From Streptomyces sp. RKND-216 (lineage in GTDB: Bacteria > Actinomycetota > Actinomycetes > Streptomycetales > Streptomycetaceae), in assembly GCF_004795255.1 (NCBI RefSeq), contig NZ_SSBQ01000002.1:5052001-5116000 (forward strand): a DNA stretch of 64,000 nt. The letters run 5' to 3'. Below the pieces are notes generated by a model. That model had not been told where the DNA came from. It was given only the letters and a program-made list of their open reading frames with translations, and did not search any database. Both the position numbers and the translations under genes were made by a program. Below are positions 1 through 9,001 of this stretch, one piece after another (position 1 is the stretch's first letter; the number at the start of each line of letters is the position of its first letter).

Positions 1-263
1 TGCTCGGCCTCAGCTACGCGGCCTTCGGGCTGACGCTGTGGATGCTGCTCGCCGTCGCTCTCGTGGTGGGCTCCGCCACGGTCTTCTACGACGTCGGGTA
101 CCAGTCCGCGATCCCGAAGCTCCTGCGTCCGCAGGAACTGGCGGCGGGCAACAGTCTGCTCCAGGCGGTCAACTCGGCCACGCAGATGGCCGGTCCGGCG
201 CTCGCCGCCCTGGAGAGCCGCTGGACCGCCTACCGCGACGCATTGCCGGTCCGCTCCGCCTGA
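1..263 (+). pseudogene. Truncated MFS transporter remnant (5' end outside window)
   Basis: The open frame enters the window at base 3 and ends at a TGA at 261-263. It encodes hydrophobic segments followed by the stretch YQSAIPKLLRPQELAAGNSL, which resembles the loop found in MFS_3/enterobactin-exporter-type permeases, then GPALAAL. In intact family members this point is only about the fifth membrane helix and more than 200 residues should follow. Here the protein stops after about 15 unrelated residues (ESRWTAYRDALPVRSA). I read this as a transporter gene whose 3' half was lost by recombination. The upstream part cannot be judged. No function is expected. Confidence 0.7.
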
Positions 264-284
264 GCGGGCAACGCGCCTGCGGGC

Positions 285-320
285 GACCGCGCGGGGCGAA
301 CAGGACGGCCTCGCGCGGTC
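285..320. terminator. Inverted repeat between MFS remnant and pgl
   Basis: Nine-base perfect arms (285-293 and 312-320, GACCGCGCG and its complement) flank an 18-base loop. It lies between two convergent frames and directly after the pgl stop codon on the minus strand, so a bidirectional factor-independent terminator is plausible. The long loop makes it weaker than the other terminators in this window. Confidence 0.45.
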
Positions 321-331
321 ACACCCCTGGC

Positions 332-1117
332 TCAGGTGGTCGGAGGAGAGGCCAGGTCACGGGGGAGGCGGGAAGCGGCCGCCGTGTCGAGCATCCACAG
401 GGTGCGGGCGGTGCCGTACGCGCCTGCCGCGGGGGCCTGGAGCTCCCCCGCGCCGGACAGGGCGAGCGCCACCGCGTCGGCCTTGTCCTCGCCGGCGGCG
501 AGCAGCCACACCTCACGCGCCGCCCGGATCGCCGGCAGGGTCAGCGACAGGCGGGTCGGCGGCGGCTTGGGCGCACCGTGCACGCCGACGACCGCGCGCC
601 TGGTCTCCCGGACCCCCGGGTGCTCGGGGAACAGGGACGCCACATGGGTGTCTGGGCCGACGCCCAGCAGGAGCACGTCGAACGCGGGCACGCCGAGGTG
701 GTGTTCAGGCGCCGCCGCGCGGGCGAGTTCCTCCGCGTACGCCGCGGCCGCCGCGTCCGCGTCGTCCCCGTACGCGCCGTCGGAGGCCGGCATGGCGTGC
801 ACCCGTTCCGGGGCGAGCGGCACGTGCGCGAGGAGCGCTTCGCTGGCCTGGGTGACGTTGCGGTCCGGATCACCCTCGGGGAGGAACCGTTCGTCGCCCC
901 ACCACAGGTCCAGGCGCGACCAGTCGACGGCGTCCCGCGCCGCCGACCCGGCCAGCGCGGCGAGCAGCCCGTTGCCGTTGCGGCCCCCGGTGAGCACCAC
1001 GGACGCGGTGCCGCGGGCGGCCTGGGTGTCGACGATGCGGGTGATCAGCCGGGCGGCAGCCGTGCGCGCCATCTCCCGGGGGTCGTGGTGGACGGCGACC
1101 TGAGGAGTGTGGGTCAC
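332..1117 (-). CDS. pgl: 6-phosphogluconolactonase
   Basis: A 261-residue protein of the DevB/Pgl family, which hydrolyses 6-phosphogluconolactone to 6-phosphogluconate in the oxidative pentose phosphate pathway (cytosol). The glucosamine-6-phosphate isomerase-like fold is visible in VVLTGGRNGNGLLAAL near the N-terminus, the WWGDERFLP motif near residue 85, and LLGVGPDTHVASLFP in the second half. Length is normal for the family. The start is GTG at 1117-1115, which overlaps the opcA stop as GTGA, so translation should be coupled. It is the last gene of tkt-tal-zwf-opcA-pgl and directly follows the G6PDH whose product it processes. Confidence 0.93.
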   Translation of the reverse strand: MTHTPQVAVHHDPREMARTAAARLITRIVDTQAARGTASVVLTGGRNGNGLLAALAGSAARDAVDWSRLDLWWGDERFLPEGDPDRNVTQASEALLAHVPLAPERVHAMPASDGAYGDDADAAAAAYAEELARAAAPEHHLGVPAFDVLLLGVGPDTHVASLFPEHPGVRETRRAVVGVHGAPKPPPTRLSLTLPAIRAAREVWLLAAGEDKADAVALALSGAGELQAPAAGAYGTARTLWMLDTAAASRLPRDLASPPTT

Positions 1118-2211
1118 GAGGAGGCCGCCTTCGAACCGTTCCTGCCACCACGGGCGGCGCGCTTCGCGGGCTTCCCCTCCGCACCGGCTCCCGCCTCCGC
1201 CGTACCGGTGCCCGCGCCGGACGCTCCGCCGGGACCGGAACCGGAACCGGAACCGGAACCGTCGCCGTCCGCGGCGCCCGGCCGCACGCCGTGGATGCGG
1301 TCCACACCGAACCGCACCGCACGCTCGTACGCCTCGTCCGGGTCCAGCCGCCGCAGCTCCTCGGCGATCAGCTCGGCGGTGTTGCGCCGGTGCAGCGCCA
1401 CGTGCCGGTCCGGCTGCCCGGGGACCGCAAGCTCGGCCAGCGACCCGTGCTGCCGGTCCAGGCAGATCTCCCCGTCGGCCGTCGCCATCCGCACGGCCGT
1501 TATGCCCGGTCCCTCGGAGAACACCCGCTCCACCGGCACCCGCAGCCGTTCGGCCAGCCACAGGGCCAGCAGCTCGGTCGAGGGGTTGTACTCCTCGCCC
1601 TCGACCTGCGCCGACTCGATCTTGGTGTGCTTCTGGTCCAGCGCCGCCGCCAGCACACTCCGCCAGGGCGTCGTCCGGGTCCACGCCAGGTCGGTGTCGC
1701 CCGGCGCGTAGGTCTCGGACCGCAGACCCAGCGTCGCCACCGGGTCCTCGGTGGCCGAGGCGTCGGTGATCCGCCGCTGGGCCAGCGTGCCCAGCAGATC
1801 CTTGGACGGGTTGTCCGGGGCGTCCTCGGGCCACCAGACGACCACCGGGGCGTCCGGCAGCAGCAGGGGCAGCACCACGCTGTAGGAGTGCGAGGCCAGT
1901 TCGCCGTGCAGCCGCAGCAGGATGGTCTCCCCGGCGCCGCCGTCCGGGCCCATCCGCACCTCGGCGTCCAGCCGCGCCATGGCCCGGTCGCGGGGCGACC
2001 GGCCGGGGCGGCGGACGACCACCAGGATGCGGGAGGGGTGTTCCTTCGACGCCTCGCCGGCGGCCTTCAGCGCGTCGTAGTGGTTGCCCTCGTCGGTGAC
2101 GATCACGAGCGTGAGCACCATGCCGATCGCGGGCGACCCGCTGGCCCGCCGCGCCTTCACCAGCGCCGCGTTGATCTGGCTGGACGTGGTGTCCGTGAGG
2201 TCGATGTTCAT
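1114..2211 (-). CDS. opcA: Glucose-6-phosphate dehydrogenase assembly protein OpcA
   Basis: A 365-residue OpcA protein. OpcA activates or assembles glucose-6-phosphate dehydrogenase in cyanobacteria and actinobacteria. The family-typical N-terminus (MNIDLTDTTSSQINAAL), the LPDAPVVVWWPEDAP segment and the LRLHGELASHSYSVVLPLLL segment are all present. The last 60 residues are a Gly/Ser/Ala-rich tail ending in basic residues; part of it is the dipeptide repeat GSGSGSG, encoded by tandem CCGGAA units (see repeat at 1235-1258). The ATG overlaps the zwf stop by 4 bases (ATGA) and the stop overlaps the pgl start, so zwf-opcA-pgl form a translationally coupled trio. Confidence 0.95.
   Translation of the reverse strand: MNIDLTDTTSSQINAALVKARRASGSPAIGMVLTLVIVTDEGNHYDALKAAGEASKEHPSRILVVVRRPGRSPRDRAMARLDAEVRMGPDGGAGETILLRLHGELASHSYSVVLPLLLPDAPVVVWWPEDAPDNPSKDLLGTLAQRRITDASATEDPVATLGLRSETYAPGDTDLAWTRTTPWRSVLAAALDQKHTKIESAQVEGEEYNPSTELLALWLAERLRVPVERVFSEGPGITAVRMATADGEICLDRQHGSLAELAVPGQPDRHVALHRRNTAELIAEELRRLDPDEAYERAVRFGVDRIHGVRPGAADGDGSGSGSGSGPGGASGAGTGTAEAGAGAEGKPAKRAARGGRNGSKAASS
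1235..1260. repeat. Hexamer microsatellite CCGGAA in opcA
   Basis: Four uninterrupted CCGGAA copies (1235-1258) plus two bases of a fifth lie inside the opcA coding region. On the coding strand they encode alternating Gly and Ser. The unit is a multiple of three, so copy-number slippage would only lengthen or shorten the disordered C-terminal linker. Confidence 0.85.
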
Positions 2212-3734
2212 GGCCGCCGCCAGCTCCGTCCGTCTCGTGCGAGCATCTCGTCCGCCGCCCCGGGGCCCCAGGTGCCGGCCGGGTACTGCTCCGGCCGGCC
2301 GCTGCGAGCCCAGTGCCGTTCGACCGGGTCCAGGATCTCCCAGGACCGCTCGACCTCCTGGTGGCGCGGGAAGAGGTTGGCGTCACCCAGCAGCACGTCC
2401 AGGATCAGCCGCTCGTACGCCTCGGGACTCGACTCGGTGAAGGACTCGCCGTAGGCGAAGTCCATGGTCACGTCGCGGATCTCCATCTGCGTGCCCGGCA
2501 CCTTCGAACCGAACCGGATGGTCACGCCCTCGTCCGGCTGCACCCGGATGACCAGGGCGTTCTGTCCCAGCTCCTGGGTGTCGGTGGCGCCGAACGGCGA
2601 ATGCGGGGCGCGTTGGAAGACGACCGCGATCTCCGTGACGCGCCGCCCCAGCCGCTTGCCGGTGCGCAGGTAGAACGGGACGCCCGCCCAGCGCCGGTTG
2701 TCGATGCCCAGCTTGATCGCCGCGTAGGTGTCGGTGACTGACTGCGGGTCGATGCCCTCCTCGTCGAGGTAGCCGGGCACCTTCCTCCCGCCCTGCCAGC
2801 CCGCCGCGTACTGGCCGCGCACGGTGTGCCGGGCGAGGTCCTTCGGCAGCTGGACGGCGTTGAGCACCTTCAGCTTCTCCGCCACAAGGGCCTTCGCGTC
2901 GAAGGACGACGGCTCCTCCATGGCGGTGAGCGCCAGCAGCTGGAGCAGGTGGTTCTGGATGACGTCGCGGGCCGCGCCGATCCCGTCGTAGTAGCCCGCG
3001 CGACCGCCGATGCCGATGTCCTCGGCCATGGTGATCTGCACGTGGTCCACGTACGACCGGTTCCACAGCGGCTCGAACATGGTGTTGGCGAAGCGCAGCG
3101 CCAGAATGTTCTGGACGGTCTCCTTGCCCAGGTAGTGGTCGATGCGGAAGACCTCGCTGGCCCGGAACACGCCGTGCACGGTCCGGTTGAGCTCCTGCGC
3201 GGAGGCCAGGTCGTGCCCGAAGGGCTTCTCGATGACCGCGCGCCGCCAGCTCTCGCCCTCGCCGCGGTTCAAGCCGTGCTTCTCCAGCTGGGCGACCACG
3301 GTGGGGAAGAACTTCGGCGGCACGGACAGGTAGAACGCGAAGTTGCCGCCGGTGCCGCGCGACTTGTCGAGCTCCTCGATGGTCGACTTCAGCGTCGCGA
3401 ACGCCTCGTCGTCGTCGAAGACGCCCGGCACGAACCGCATGCCCTCGGCGAGCTGCTGCCAGACCTCCTCGCGGAAGGGCGTGCGCGAGTGCTCCTTGAC
3501 CGCGTCGTGCACGACCTGGGCGAAGTCCTCGTGCTCCCAGTCCCGGCGGGCGAAGCCGACCAGCGAGAAGCCGGGCGGCAGCAGCCCCCGGTTCGCCAGG
3601 TCGTAGACCGCGGGCATCAGCTTCTTACGGGACAGGTCCCCGGTGACGCCGAAAATGACCAGGCCCGACGGCCCCGCGATCCGCGGGAGCCGCCGGTCCT
3701 GTGCGTCACGCAGCGGGTTGACCGCGCTGCTCAC
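2208..3734 (-). CDS. zwf: Glucose-6-phosphate 1-dehydrogenase
   Basis: A 508-residue enzyme oxidising glucose 6-phosphate to 6-phosphogluconolactone with NADP+, the main NADPH source of the pathway. The nucleotide-binding motif GVTGDLSRKKL (residues 29-39), the substrate motif EKPFGHD (169-175) and the catalytic signature RIDHYLGKE (197-205) are intact. Full length for the family. It starts ATG at 3734, only 6 bases after the tal stop, and overlaps opcA by ATGA. With opcA and pgl downstream it forms the oxidative branch; tkt and tal upstream give the non-oxidative branch, so one operon covers most of the pathway. Confidence 0.97.
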   Translation of the reverse strand: MSSAVNPLRDAQDRRLPRIAGPSGLVIFGVTGDLSRKKLMPAVYDLANRGLLPPGFSLVGFARRDWEHEDFAQVVHDAVKEHSRTPFREEVWQQLAEGMRFVPGVFDDDEAFATLKSTIEELDKSRGTGGNFAFYLSVPPKFFPTVVAQLEKHGLNRGEGESWRRAVIEKPFGHDLASAQELNRTVHGVFRASEVFRIDHYLGKETVQNILALRFANTMFEPLWNRSYVDHVQITMAEDIGIGGRAGYYDGIGAARDVIQNHLLQLLALTAMEEPSSFDAKALVAEKLKVLNAVQLPKDLARHTVRGQYAAGWQGGRKVPGYLDEEGIDPQSVTDTYAAIKLGIDNRRWAGVPFYLRTGKRLGRRVTEIAVVFQRAPHSPFGATDTQELGQNALVIRVQPDEGVTIRFGSKVPGTQMEIRDVTMDFAYGESFTESSPEAYERLILDVLLGDANLFPRHQEVERSWEILDPVERHWARSGRPEQYPAGTWGPGAADEMLARDGRSWRRP

Positions 3735-3740
3735 TTGGCC

Positions 3741-4859
3741 TTACGCCCCCTTCGGAGCGAGACGCTTCAGCTCTGCGTCGGTGGAATCCAGCAGGTCGGT
3801 CCAGGACTTCTCGAACTTCTCGACGCCCTCGTCCTCCAGCAGCTGGACCACCTCGTCGTAGGAGATGCCCAGCTTCTCCACGGCGTCCAAATCGGCGCGC
3901 GCCTGCTGGTAGGTGCCGCGGACGGTGTCGCCGGTGATCTCGCCGTGGTCGTCGGTGGCCTCCAGGGTGGCCTCCGGCATGGTGTTGACCGTGTTCGGTG
4001 CGACCAGCTCGGTGACGTAGAGGGTGTCCGGGTAGGCCGGGTCCTTCACACCGGTCGAAGCCCACAGCGGCCGCTGCGGGTTGCCGCCCTTGCCCGCGAG
4101 GGCCTTCCAGCGGTCGGCGGCGATCACCTGCTCGTACTCCTGGTAGGCCAGGCGGGCGTTGGCGATCGCGGCCTTGCCCTTGAGGGCCTTGGCCTCGTCG
4201 GTGCCCAACGCCTCCAGGCGCTTGTCGATCTCGGTGTCCACGCGGGAGACGAAGAACGACGCCACCGACTGGATCTGCGAGATGTCCAGACCCTTGGCGT
4301 CGGCCTTCTCCAGACCGGCCTGGTAAGCGTCCATCACCTCGCGGTAGCGCTCCAGTGAGAAGATCAGCGTGACGTTGACGCTGATGCCGCGCGCGATCGT
4401 CTCGGTGATGGCGGGCAGGCCCGCGCGGGTCGCCGGGATCTTGATGAACGCGTTCGGCCGGTCCACCAGCCAGGCGAGCTGCTTGGCCTCGGCCACCGTC
4501 GCGTCCGTGCGGTGGGCCATACGCGGGTCCACCTCGATGGAGACCCGGCCGTCGCGGCCGCCGGTCGCCTCGTTCAGCGGCAGCAGGATGTCGCACGCGT
4601 CCCGGACGTCCGCCGTGGTGATCATCCGTACGGCCTCCTCCACGGTGACGCCGCGGGCGGCCAGGTCGGCGACCTGCTCCTCGTAGCCGTCACCGGCCGA
4701 GATGGCCTTCTGGAAGATCGTCGGGTTGGTCGTCACGCCCACCACGTGCTGCTCGCGGAGCAGTTCCGCGAGTGCGCCGGACGTGATGCGCTTGCGGGAC
4801 AGGTCGTCCAGCCAGATCGCGACGCCTTCGTCGGACAGGCGCTTGAGTGCCTCCGTCAT
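3741..4859 (-). CDS. tal: Transaldolase
   Basis: A 372-residue transaldolase transferring a dihydroxyacetone unit between sedoheptulose 7-phosphate and glyceraldehyde 3-phosphate. The motif GVTTNPTIF (residues 41-49) and the Schiff-base lysine in NAFIKIPAT (Lys140) are present, followed by [11 protein letters not shown]. The length fits the longer actinobacterial transaldolase class. The ATG at 4859 is 43 bases after the tkt stop and is preceded on the minus strand by an AGGAG-like ribosome binding site. Second gene of the pentose phosphate operon. Confidence 0.96.
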   Translation of the reverse strand: MTEALKRLSDEGVAIWLDDLSRKRITSGALAELLREQHVVGVTTNPTIFQKAISAGDGYEEQVADLAARGVTVEEAVRMITTADVRDACDILLPLNEATGGRDGRVSIEVDPRMAHRTDATVAEAKQLAWLVDRPNAFIKIPATRAGLPAITETIARGISVNVTLIFSLERYREVMDAYQAGLEKADAKGLDISQIQSVASFFVSRVDTEIDKRLEALGTDEAKALKGKAAIANARLAYQEYEQVIAADRWKALAGKGGNPQRPLWASTGVKDPAYPDTLYVTELVAPNTVNTMPEATLEATDDHGEITGDTVRGTYQQARADLDAVEKLGISYDEVVQLLEDEGVEKFEKSWTDLLDSTDAELKRLAPKGA

Positions 4860-4902
4860 CGGGATGCATCTCCTCCTGGTTCTTGTCGGATATCGGTGGG
4901 CG

Positions 4903-6978
4903 TCAGCGGGATGCGGCTTCGATTGACTCGCGGGCGGCGCTCACCACGGCGTCCGCGGTGAGGCCGTACTCCCGGTACAGGGTCTGGTAGTCGGCCGACG
5001 CGCCGAAGTGCTCCAGCGAGACCACCCGGCCGGCGTCCCCGACGAACGGGTACCAGGTCAGGGCGACGCCCGCCTCCACGGCGACACGGGCCCGGACGCC
5101 GGGCGGCAGCACCGACTCGCGGTAGGCCTGGTCCTGCTCCTGGAACCACTCCACGCACGGCATCGAGACGACCCGGGTCGGGACGCCCTGCTTCTGGAGC
5201 TCCGCACGCGCCTCCACGGCGATCTGCACCTCGGAACCGGTGCCGATCAGCACCACCTGCGGGGCGCCGCCCTCCGCCTCGGCGAAGACGTACCCGCCGC
5301 GGGCCGCCTCCGGGTCGGCGTCGAAGGTCGGCACGTTCTGCCGGGTCAGTGCCAGGCCGTGCGGGGCGGGTTTGGTGGCGTGGCGGCGCAGGATCTCCGC
5401 CCACACGGTCGCGGTCTCGTTCGCGTCCGCCGGTCGCACCACGTTCAGCCCCGGAATGGCGCGCAACGACGCCAGGTGCTCCACCGGCTGGTGGGTGGGA
5501 CCGTCCTCGCCCAGGCCGATGGAGTCGTGCGTCCACACGAAGGTGACCGGCACGCCCATCAGAGCGGCCAGCCGCACCGAGTTCCGCATGTAGTCGGAGA
5601 ACACCAGGAAGGTGCCGCCGTAGATGCGGGTGTTGCCGTGCAGCGCGATGCCGTTCATCGCCGCGGCCATGGCGTGCTCGCGGATGCCGAAGTGCACCGT
5701 CCGGCCGTACGGGTCGGCGCCGGGCAGCGCGCTGCCCTTCGGCAGGAACGAGGTCTCCGCGAAGGTGGTGTTGTTGGAGCCGGCGAGGTCGGCGGAGCCG
5801 CCCCACAGCTCGGGGATGACCGGGCCCAGGGCCTTCAGCACCGCGCCGGACGCCTTGCGGGTGGCCATGTCCTTGCCCGGCTCGAAGGTGGGAAGCTTCT
5901 GCTCCCAGCCCTCCGGCAGTTCGCCCGCGCGGATGCGGTCGAACTCGGCCGCCCGCTCCGGTTCGGCGCCGCGCCAGGCCTCGAACCGCTTGTCCCATTC
6001 CGCTCGCCATGCGCGCCCCCGGTCGCCCGCGCCGCGAACGTGACCGAGGACTTCGTCGTCGATGTGGAAGTGCTGCTCCGGGTCGAAGCCGAGGACGCGC
6101 TTGGTCGCGGCGACTTCCTCCTCGCCCAGCGCGGAGCCGTGTGCGGCGCCGGTGTTCTGCGCGTGCGGCGCGGGCCAGGCGATGATCGAGCGGACTGCGA
6201 TGAACGACGGCCGCTCGGTCTCGGCCTGCGCGGCCTTCATCGCCGCGTACAGGGCCTTCGGGTCCAGGTCACCGCTGGGCAGCGGCTCCACGCGCTGCAC
6301 GTGCCAGCCGTACGCCTCGTAACGGGCCGCGGTGTCCTCGGAGATGGCGCCCGAGGTGTCGCCCTCGATCGAGATGTGGTTGTCGTCCCACATCAGCACC
6401 AGGTTGCCCAGCTTCTGGTGGCCGGCGAGCGAGGACGCCTCGGAGGCGATGCCCTCCTGCATGTCGCCGTCGCTGGCGAAGCACCAGATGGTGTGGTCGA
6501 ACGGCGACTCGCCGACCGGAGTGTCCGGGTCGAACAGGCCGCGCTCGTAGCGGGAGGCCATCGCCATGCCGACGGCGTTCGCGACACCCTGGCCCAGCGG
6601 CCCGGTGGTCGTCTCCACGCCGCGGGTGTGCCCGTACTCCGGGTGGCCGGGCGTGAGACTGCCCCAGGTGCGGAACGACTTCAGGTCGTCCATCTCCAGG
6701 CCGTAGCCCGCCATGTACAGCTGGATGTAGAGGGTCAGGCTGGAGTGGCCCAGCGACAGCACGAAGCGGTCGCGGCCGGTCCACTCCGCGTCGGCCGGGT
6801 CGTGGCGCATCAGTTTCTGGAAGAGCAGGTACGCGGCCGGCGCGAGGCTCATCGCGGTGCCCGGGTGGCCATGGCCGACGTTCTGCACGGAGTCCATGGC
6901 CAGGACACGCACGGTGTCCACCGCCCGGGAGTCCAGATCGGTCCATTCGAGGTCTGTCATGGTCGGCTTCTCGCTCAC
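4903..6978 (-). CDS. tkt: Transketolase
   Basis: A 691-residue thiamine-diphosphate enzyme that moves two-carbon units between pentose and other sugar phosphates. The phosphate/substrate motif HGHPG (near residue 37), the cofactor motif ASDGDMQEG followed by a downstream Asn in [10 protein letters not shown], and the pyrimidine-domain motif [14 protein letters not shown] are visible. The start is taken as GTG at 6978, giving [12 protein letters not shown], which matches the usual Streptomyces N-terminus. An internal ATG at 6960 is an alternative. It is the first gene of tkt-tal-zwf-opcA-pgl, diverging from ctaB. Confidence 0.97.
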   Translation of the reverse strand: MSEKPTMTDLEWTDLDSRAVDTVRVLAMDSVQNVGHGHPGTAMSLAPAAYLLFQKLMRHDPADAEWTGRDRFVLSLGHSSLTLYIQLYMAGYGLEMDDLKSFRTWGSLTPGHPEYGHTRGVETTTGPLGQGVANAVGMAMASRYERGLFDPDTPVGESPFDHTIWCFASDGDMQEGIASEASSLAGHQKLGNLVLMWDDNHISIEGDTSGAISEDTAARYEAYGWHVQRVEPLPSGDLDPKALYAAMKAAQAETERPSFIAVRSIIAWPAPHAQNTGAAHGSALGEEEVAATKRVLGFDPEQHFHIDDEVLGHVRGAGDRGRAWRAEWDKRFEAWRGAEPERAAEFDRIRAGELPEGWEQKLPTFEPGKDMATRKASGAVLKALGPVIPELWGGSADLAGSNNTTFAETSFLPKGSALPGADPYGRTVHFGIREHAMAAAMNGIALHGNTRIYGGTFLVFSDYMRNSVRLAALMGVPVTFVWTHDSIGLGEDGPTHQPVEHLASLRAIPGLNVVRPADANETATVWAEILRRHATKPAPHGLALTRQNVPTFDADPEAARGGYVFAEAEGGAPQVVLIGTGSEVQIAVEARAELQKQGVPTRVVSMPCVEWFQEQDQAYRESVLPPGVRARVAVEAGVALTWYPFVGDAGRVVSLEHFGASADYQTLYREYGLTADAVVSAARESIEAASR

Positions 6979-7332
6979 CCTGCGTCAGGGCTCCTCTCAC
7001 CTGTCGAAAGGCCGGTGACGGACGGTGTGCACCGGGCGCTGTCGAGACTACCGCTGTGCGGTCCGCCGAACCCCGGGTGCTCGCACTGTGGTCATCCCAC
7101 ACCTCATGTGCTCGGCAGCCGTCTCATCTGCGCACCGTCCGTCGTGGCGGCCGCGGCGTGCGGCCGGGCGCGGACCAGCGGCTGACACGTGGGACCCCCG
7201 GGGCGGTCGAGGTATGGCCGCCGTCTAGAGTGGCGTGGTAGGTGCGAGCCCTCCCCGGACCCTTCCCGGCCGGGCGCGTGCGTCGCCGTGACGCCCGGGC
7301 TCGCTTGTTCGTTGACGTGATCAGGGGTGTTC
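6979..7332. other. Divergent promoter region tkt / ctaB
   Basis: A 354-base gap between two divergently transcribed genes. It must carry promoters for the pentose phosphate operon (minus) and ctaB (plus). I did not find a -35/-10 pair in either direction that I would defend, nor an operator-like inverted repeat. No small ORF with a good ribosome binding site was seen. Confidence 0.4.
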
Positions 7333-8271
7333 GTGACGGCCGTCGAATCCCGTCCAGCGGGGGTGCTCGAGGGCACCGTCCACCGCCCGTTCGGCGCCCG
7401 TGTCATGGCGTTCGTCGCCCTCACCAAGCCGCGCATCATCGAACTCCTCCTCATCACCACCATTCCGGTGATGTTCCTCGCCGCCCAGGGCGTGCCGGAC
7501 CTGACGCTGGTGCTCGCCACCTGCGCGGGCGGCTTCCTCTCCGCGGGGGGCGCCAACGCGCTCAACATGTACCTGGACCGGGACATCGACGCCCTGATGC
7601 ACCGGACCGAGCGGCGCCCGCTGGTGACCGGCATGGTCTCGCCCCGCGAGGGCCTGGTCTTCGGCCTCACCCTCGCCGTCGGCTCCACCCTCTGGTTCGG
7701 GCTGCTGGTCAACTGGCTCTCCGCGGCGCTCTCGCTGGGGGCCCTGCTCTTCTACGTCGTCGTCTACACGATGCTGCTCAAGCGCCGCACCTCCCAGAAC
7801 ATCGTCTGGGGCGGCATCGCCGGCTGCATGCCCGTGCTGATCGGCTGGTCGGCCGTGACGAACGACGTCAGCTGGGCGGCCGTGGTGCTGTTCGGCGTGA
7901 TCTTCTTCTGGACGCCGCCGCACTACTGGCCGCTGTCGATGAAGGTCAAGGACGACTACGCGCGCGTCGGCGTGCCGATGCTGCCCGTGATCGCCACCAA
8001 CACCGTGGTGGCGAAGCAGATCGTCCTCTACAGCTGGGTGATGGTCGGCGTGTCGCTGCTGCTGTGGCCGCTGGGCTACGTCGGCTGGTTCTACCCGCTG
8101 GTCGCGGTGCTGGCCGGCGGCTGGTGGCTGTGGGAGGCCCACGCCCTGCAGAGCCGCGCCAAGGCCGGTCTGACCGGGGCCCGGCTCAAGGAGATGCGGC
8201 TCTTTCACTGGTCGATCACGTACGTGTCGCTGCTCTTCGTCGCCGTCGCCGTGGACCCGTTCCTGCGCTGA
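7333..8271 (+). CDS. ctaB: Protoheme IX farnesyltransferase (haem O synthase)
   Basis: A 312-residue UbiA-family membrane prenyltransferase that farnesylates haem B to haem O, the first step to haem A for cytochrome aa3 oxidase. The signature N-x3-D-x3-D region ([18 protein letters not shown]) and the second polar loop ([15 protein letters not shown]) are present, with about nine hydrophobic helices. Start: GTG at 7333, with AGGGG at 7323-7327 at good spacing; this gives MTAVESRP, the usual Streptomyces N-terminus. An in-frame GTG at 7327 overlaps the ribosome binding site and is less likely. ctaA, the next step, lies nearby on the other strand. Confidence 0.96.
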   Translation: MTAVESRPAGVLEGTVHRPFGARVMAFVALTKPRIIELLLITTIPVMFLAAQGVPDLTLVLATCAGGFLSAGGANALNMYLDRDIDALMHRTERRPLVTGMVSPREGLVFGLTLAVGSTLWFGLLVNWLSAALSLGALLFYVVVYTMLLKRRTSQNIVWGGIAGCMPVLIGWSAVTNDVSWAAVVLFGVIFFWTPPHYWPLSMKVKDDYARVGVPMLPVIATNTVVAKQIVLYSWVMVGVSLLLWPLGYVGWFYPLVAVLAGGWWLWEAHALQSRAKAGLTGARLKEMRLFHWSITYVSLLFVAVAVDPFLR

Positions 8272-8279
8272 GCCGCCGG

Positions 8280-8304
8280 ACCCGTCGGGCCCGGCCCGAC
8301 GGGT
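8280..8304. terminator. Terminator hairpin after ctaB (first)
   Basis: An 11-bp perfect stem with a 3-base loop, 8-9 bases after the ctaB stop codon. GC-rich with no U-tract, as usual in Streptomyces. Confidence 0.65.
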
Positions 8305-8352
8305 CGGGTCGCAGCTGGGACCGACGGGTCCGGCGCCGCGCCGCCCGGAGCA

Positions 8353-8392
8353 CGACAGGTCCCCGGAAGCGTCCGCTTCCGGGGACCTGTCG
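8353..8392. terminator. Strong bidirectional terminator hairpin (second)
   Basis: An 18-bp perfect stem (8353-8370 with 8375-8392) closed by the tetraloop GTCC. It lies between convergent ctaB and the hypothetical gene at 8429, so it can serve both strands. Together with the hairpin at 8280 it makes a tandem terminator. Confidence 0.85.
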
Positions 8393-8428
8393 CATGGGGA
8401 TGCTCCTGCGGCGGTCGGGCCGCGGGAT

Positions 8429-8830
8429 TCAGTCGTTGGACGGGCCGCCGAGCTGGATGCCGGCCATCCGGGACCACTCGTAGCGGCCCGTGCGCACCCG
8501 GGCCGCCATCGTGCCGTCGAACTTCTCGTGCACGGTGATGCCCGCGCGCGCGACCGCCTGTTCCGCCAGCTCCACCGACGGGGCCACCAGGTCGCCCCAC
8601 TCGCCGTTCTCGCCGACGAGGACGATGCGCGCCCCGCGCTGTCCCAGGTACGAGATCTGGCCTTCCGCGCCGCCGCCGTGAGCGTCGGCGAAGGCGCTGA
8701 TGCGGTGCGCGAGCCGGGCCACCCGGCGCTCCTGACGGCCTCTGCTCCTGTTCCGGTCCGAGGCGTCGGCGGGGGCGGTCGTGTCCTCCGTGCCGTCCGC
8801 AGGTTCCTCGGCATGCTGTGTCTCTGCCAT
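8429..8830 (-). CDS. Conserved hypothetical protein (ctaA-ctaB neighbourhood)
   Basis: A 133-residue soluble protein that I do not recognise as an enzyme. The first 40 residues are acidic then Arg-rich (likely disordered); the rest is a compact domain with LGQRGARIVLVGENGEWGDL and a conserved-looking end, YEWSRMAGIQLGG. I chose the ATG at 8830 (MAETQHAEE) rather than the ORF limit at 8860, because the upstream residues look non-coding. It sits between ctaB and ctaA in the same orientation as ctaA. Function unknown; no signal peptide or membrane segment. Confidence 0.75.
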   Translation of the reverse strand: MAETQHAEEPADGTEDTTAPADASDRNRSRGRQERRVARLAHRISAFADAHGGGAEGQISYLGQRGARIVLVGENGEWGDLVAPSVELAEQAVARAGITVHEKFDGTMAARVRTGRYEWSRMAGIQLGGPSND

Positions 8831-9001
8831 GCACCGGATGCTACCGGCGGGTATGTGCACGGGTCACGACGCCCGGCCCCGGCGAGACCCAGGCCACACC
8901 GCCGGCGGGCGGTGCGTGCGTGCGGACCGCTGCGGCATCGACGGCGGCGGGAGAGGGTTTCCCTGGACGCGGGCGCGGGGGGAGCGTGGGGAGCGGGGAA
9001 C

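Noticed and set aside
332..2386. 684-codon minus-strand frame running through opcA into pgl
   Set aside because: Only the last 261 codons are pgl. The earlier part is out of frame with opcA and has no family similarity, so it is not a fusion.
5008..7185. Long plus-strand frame opposite tkt (725 codons)
   Set aside because: Antisense shadow of transketolase, low-complexity Arg/Val/His-rich product, no ribosome binding site.
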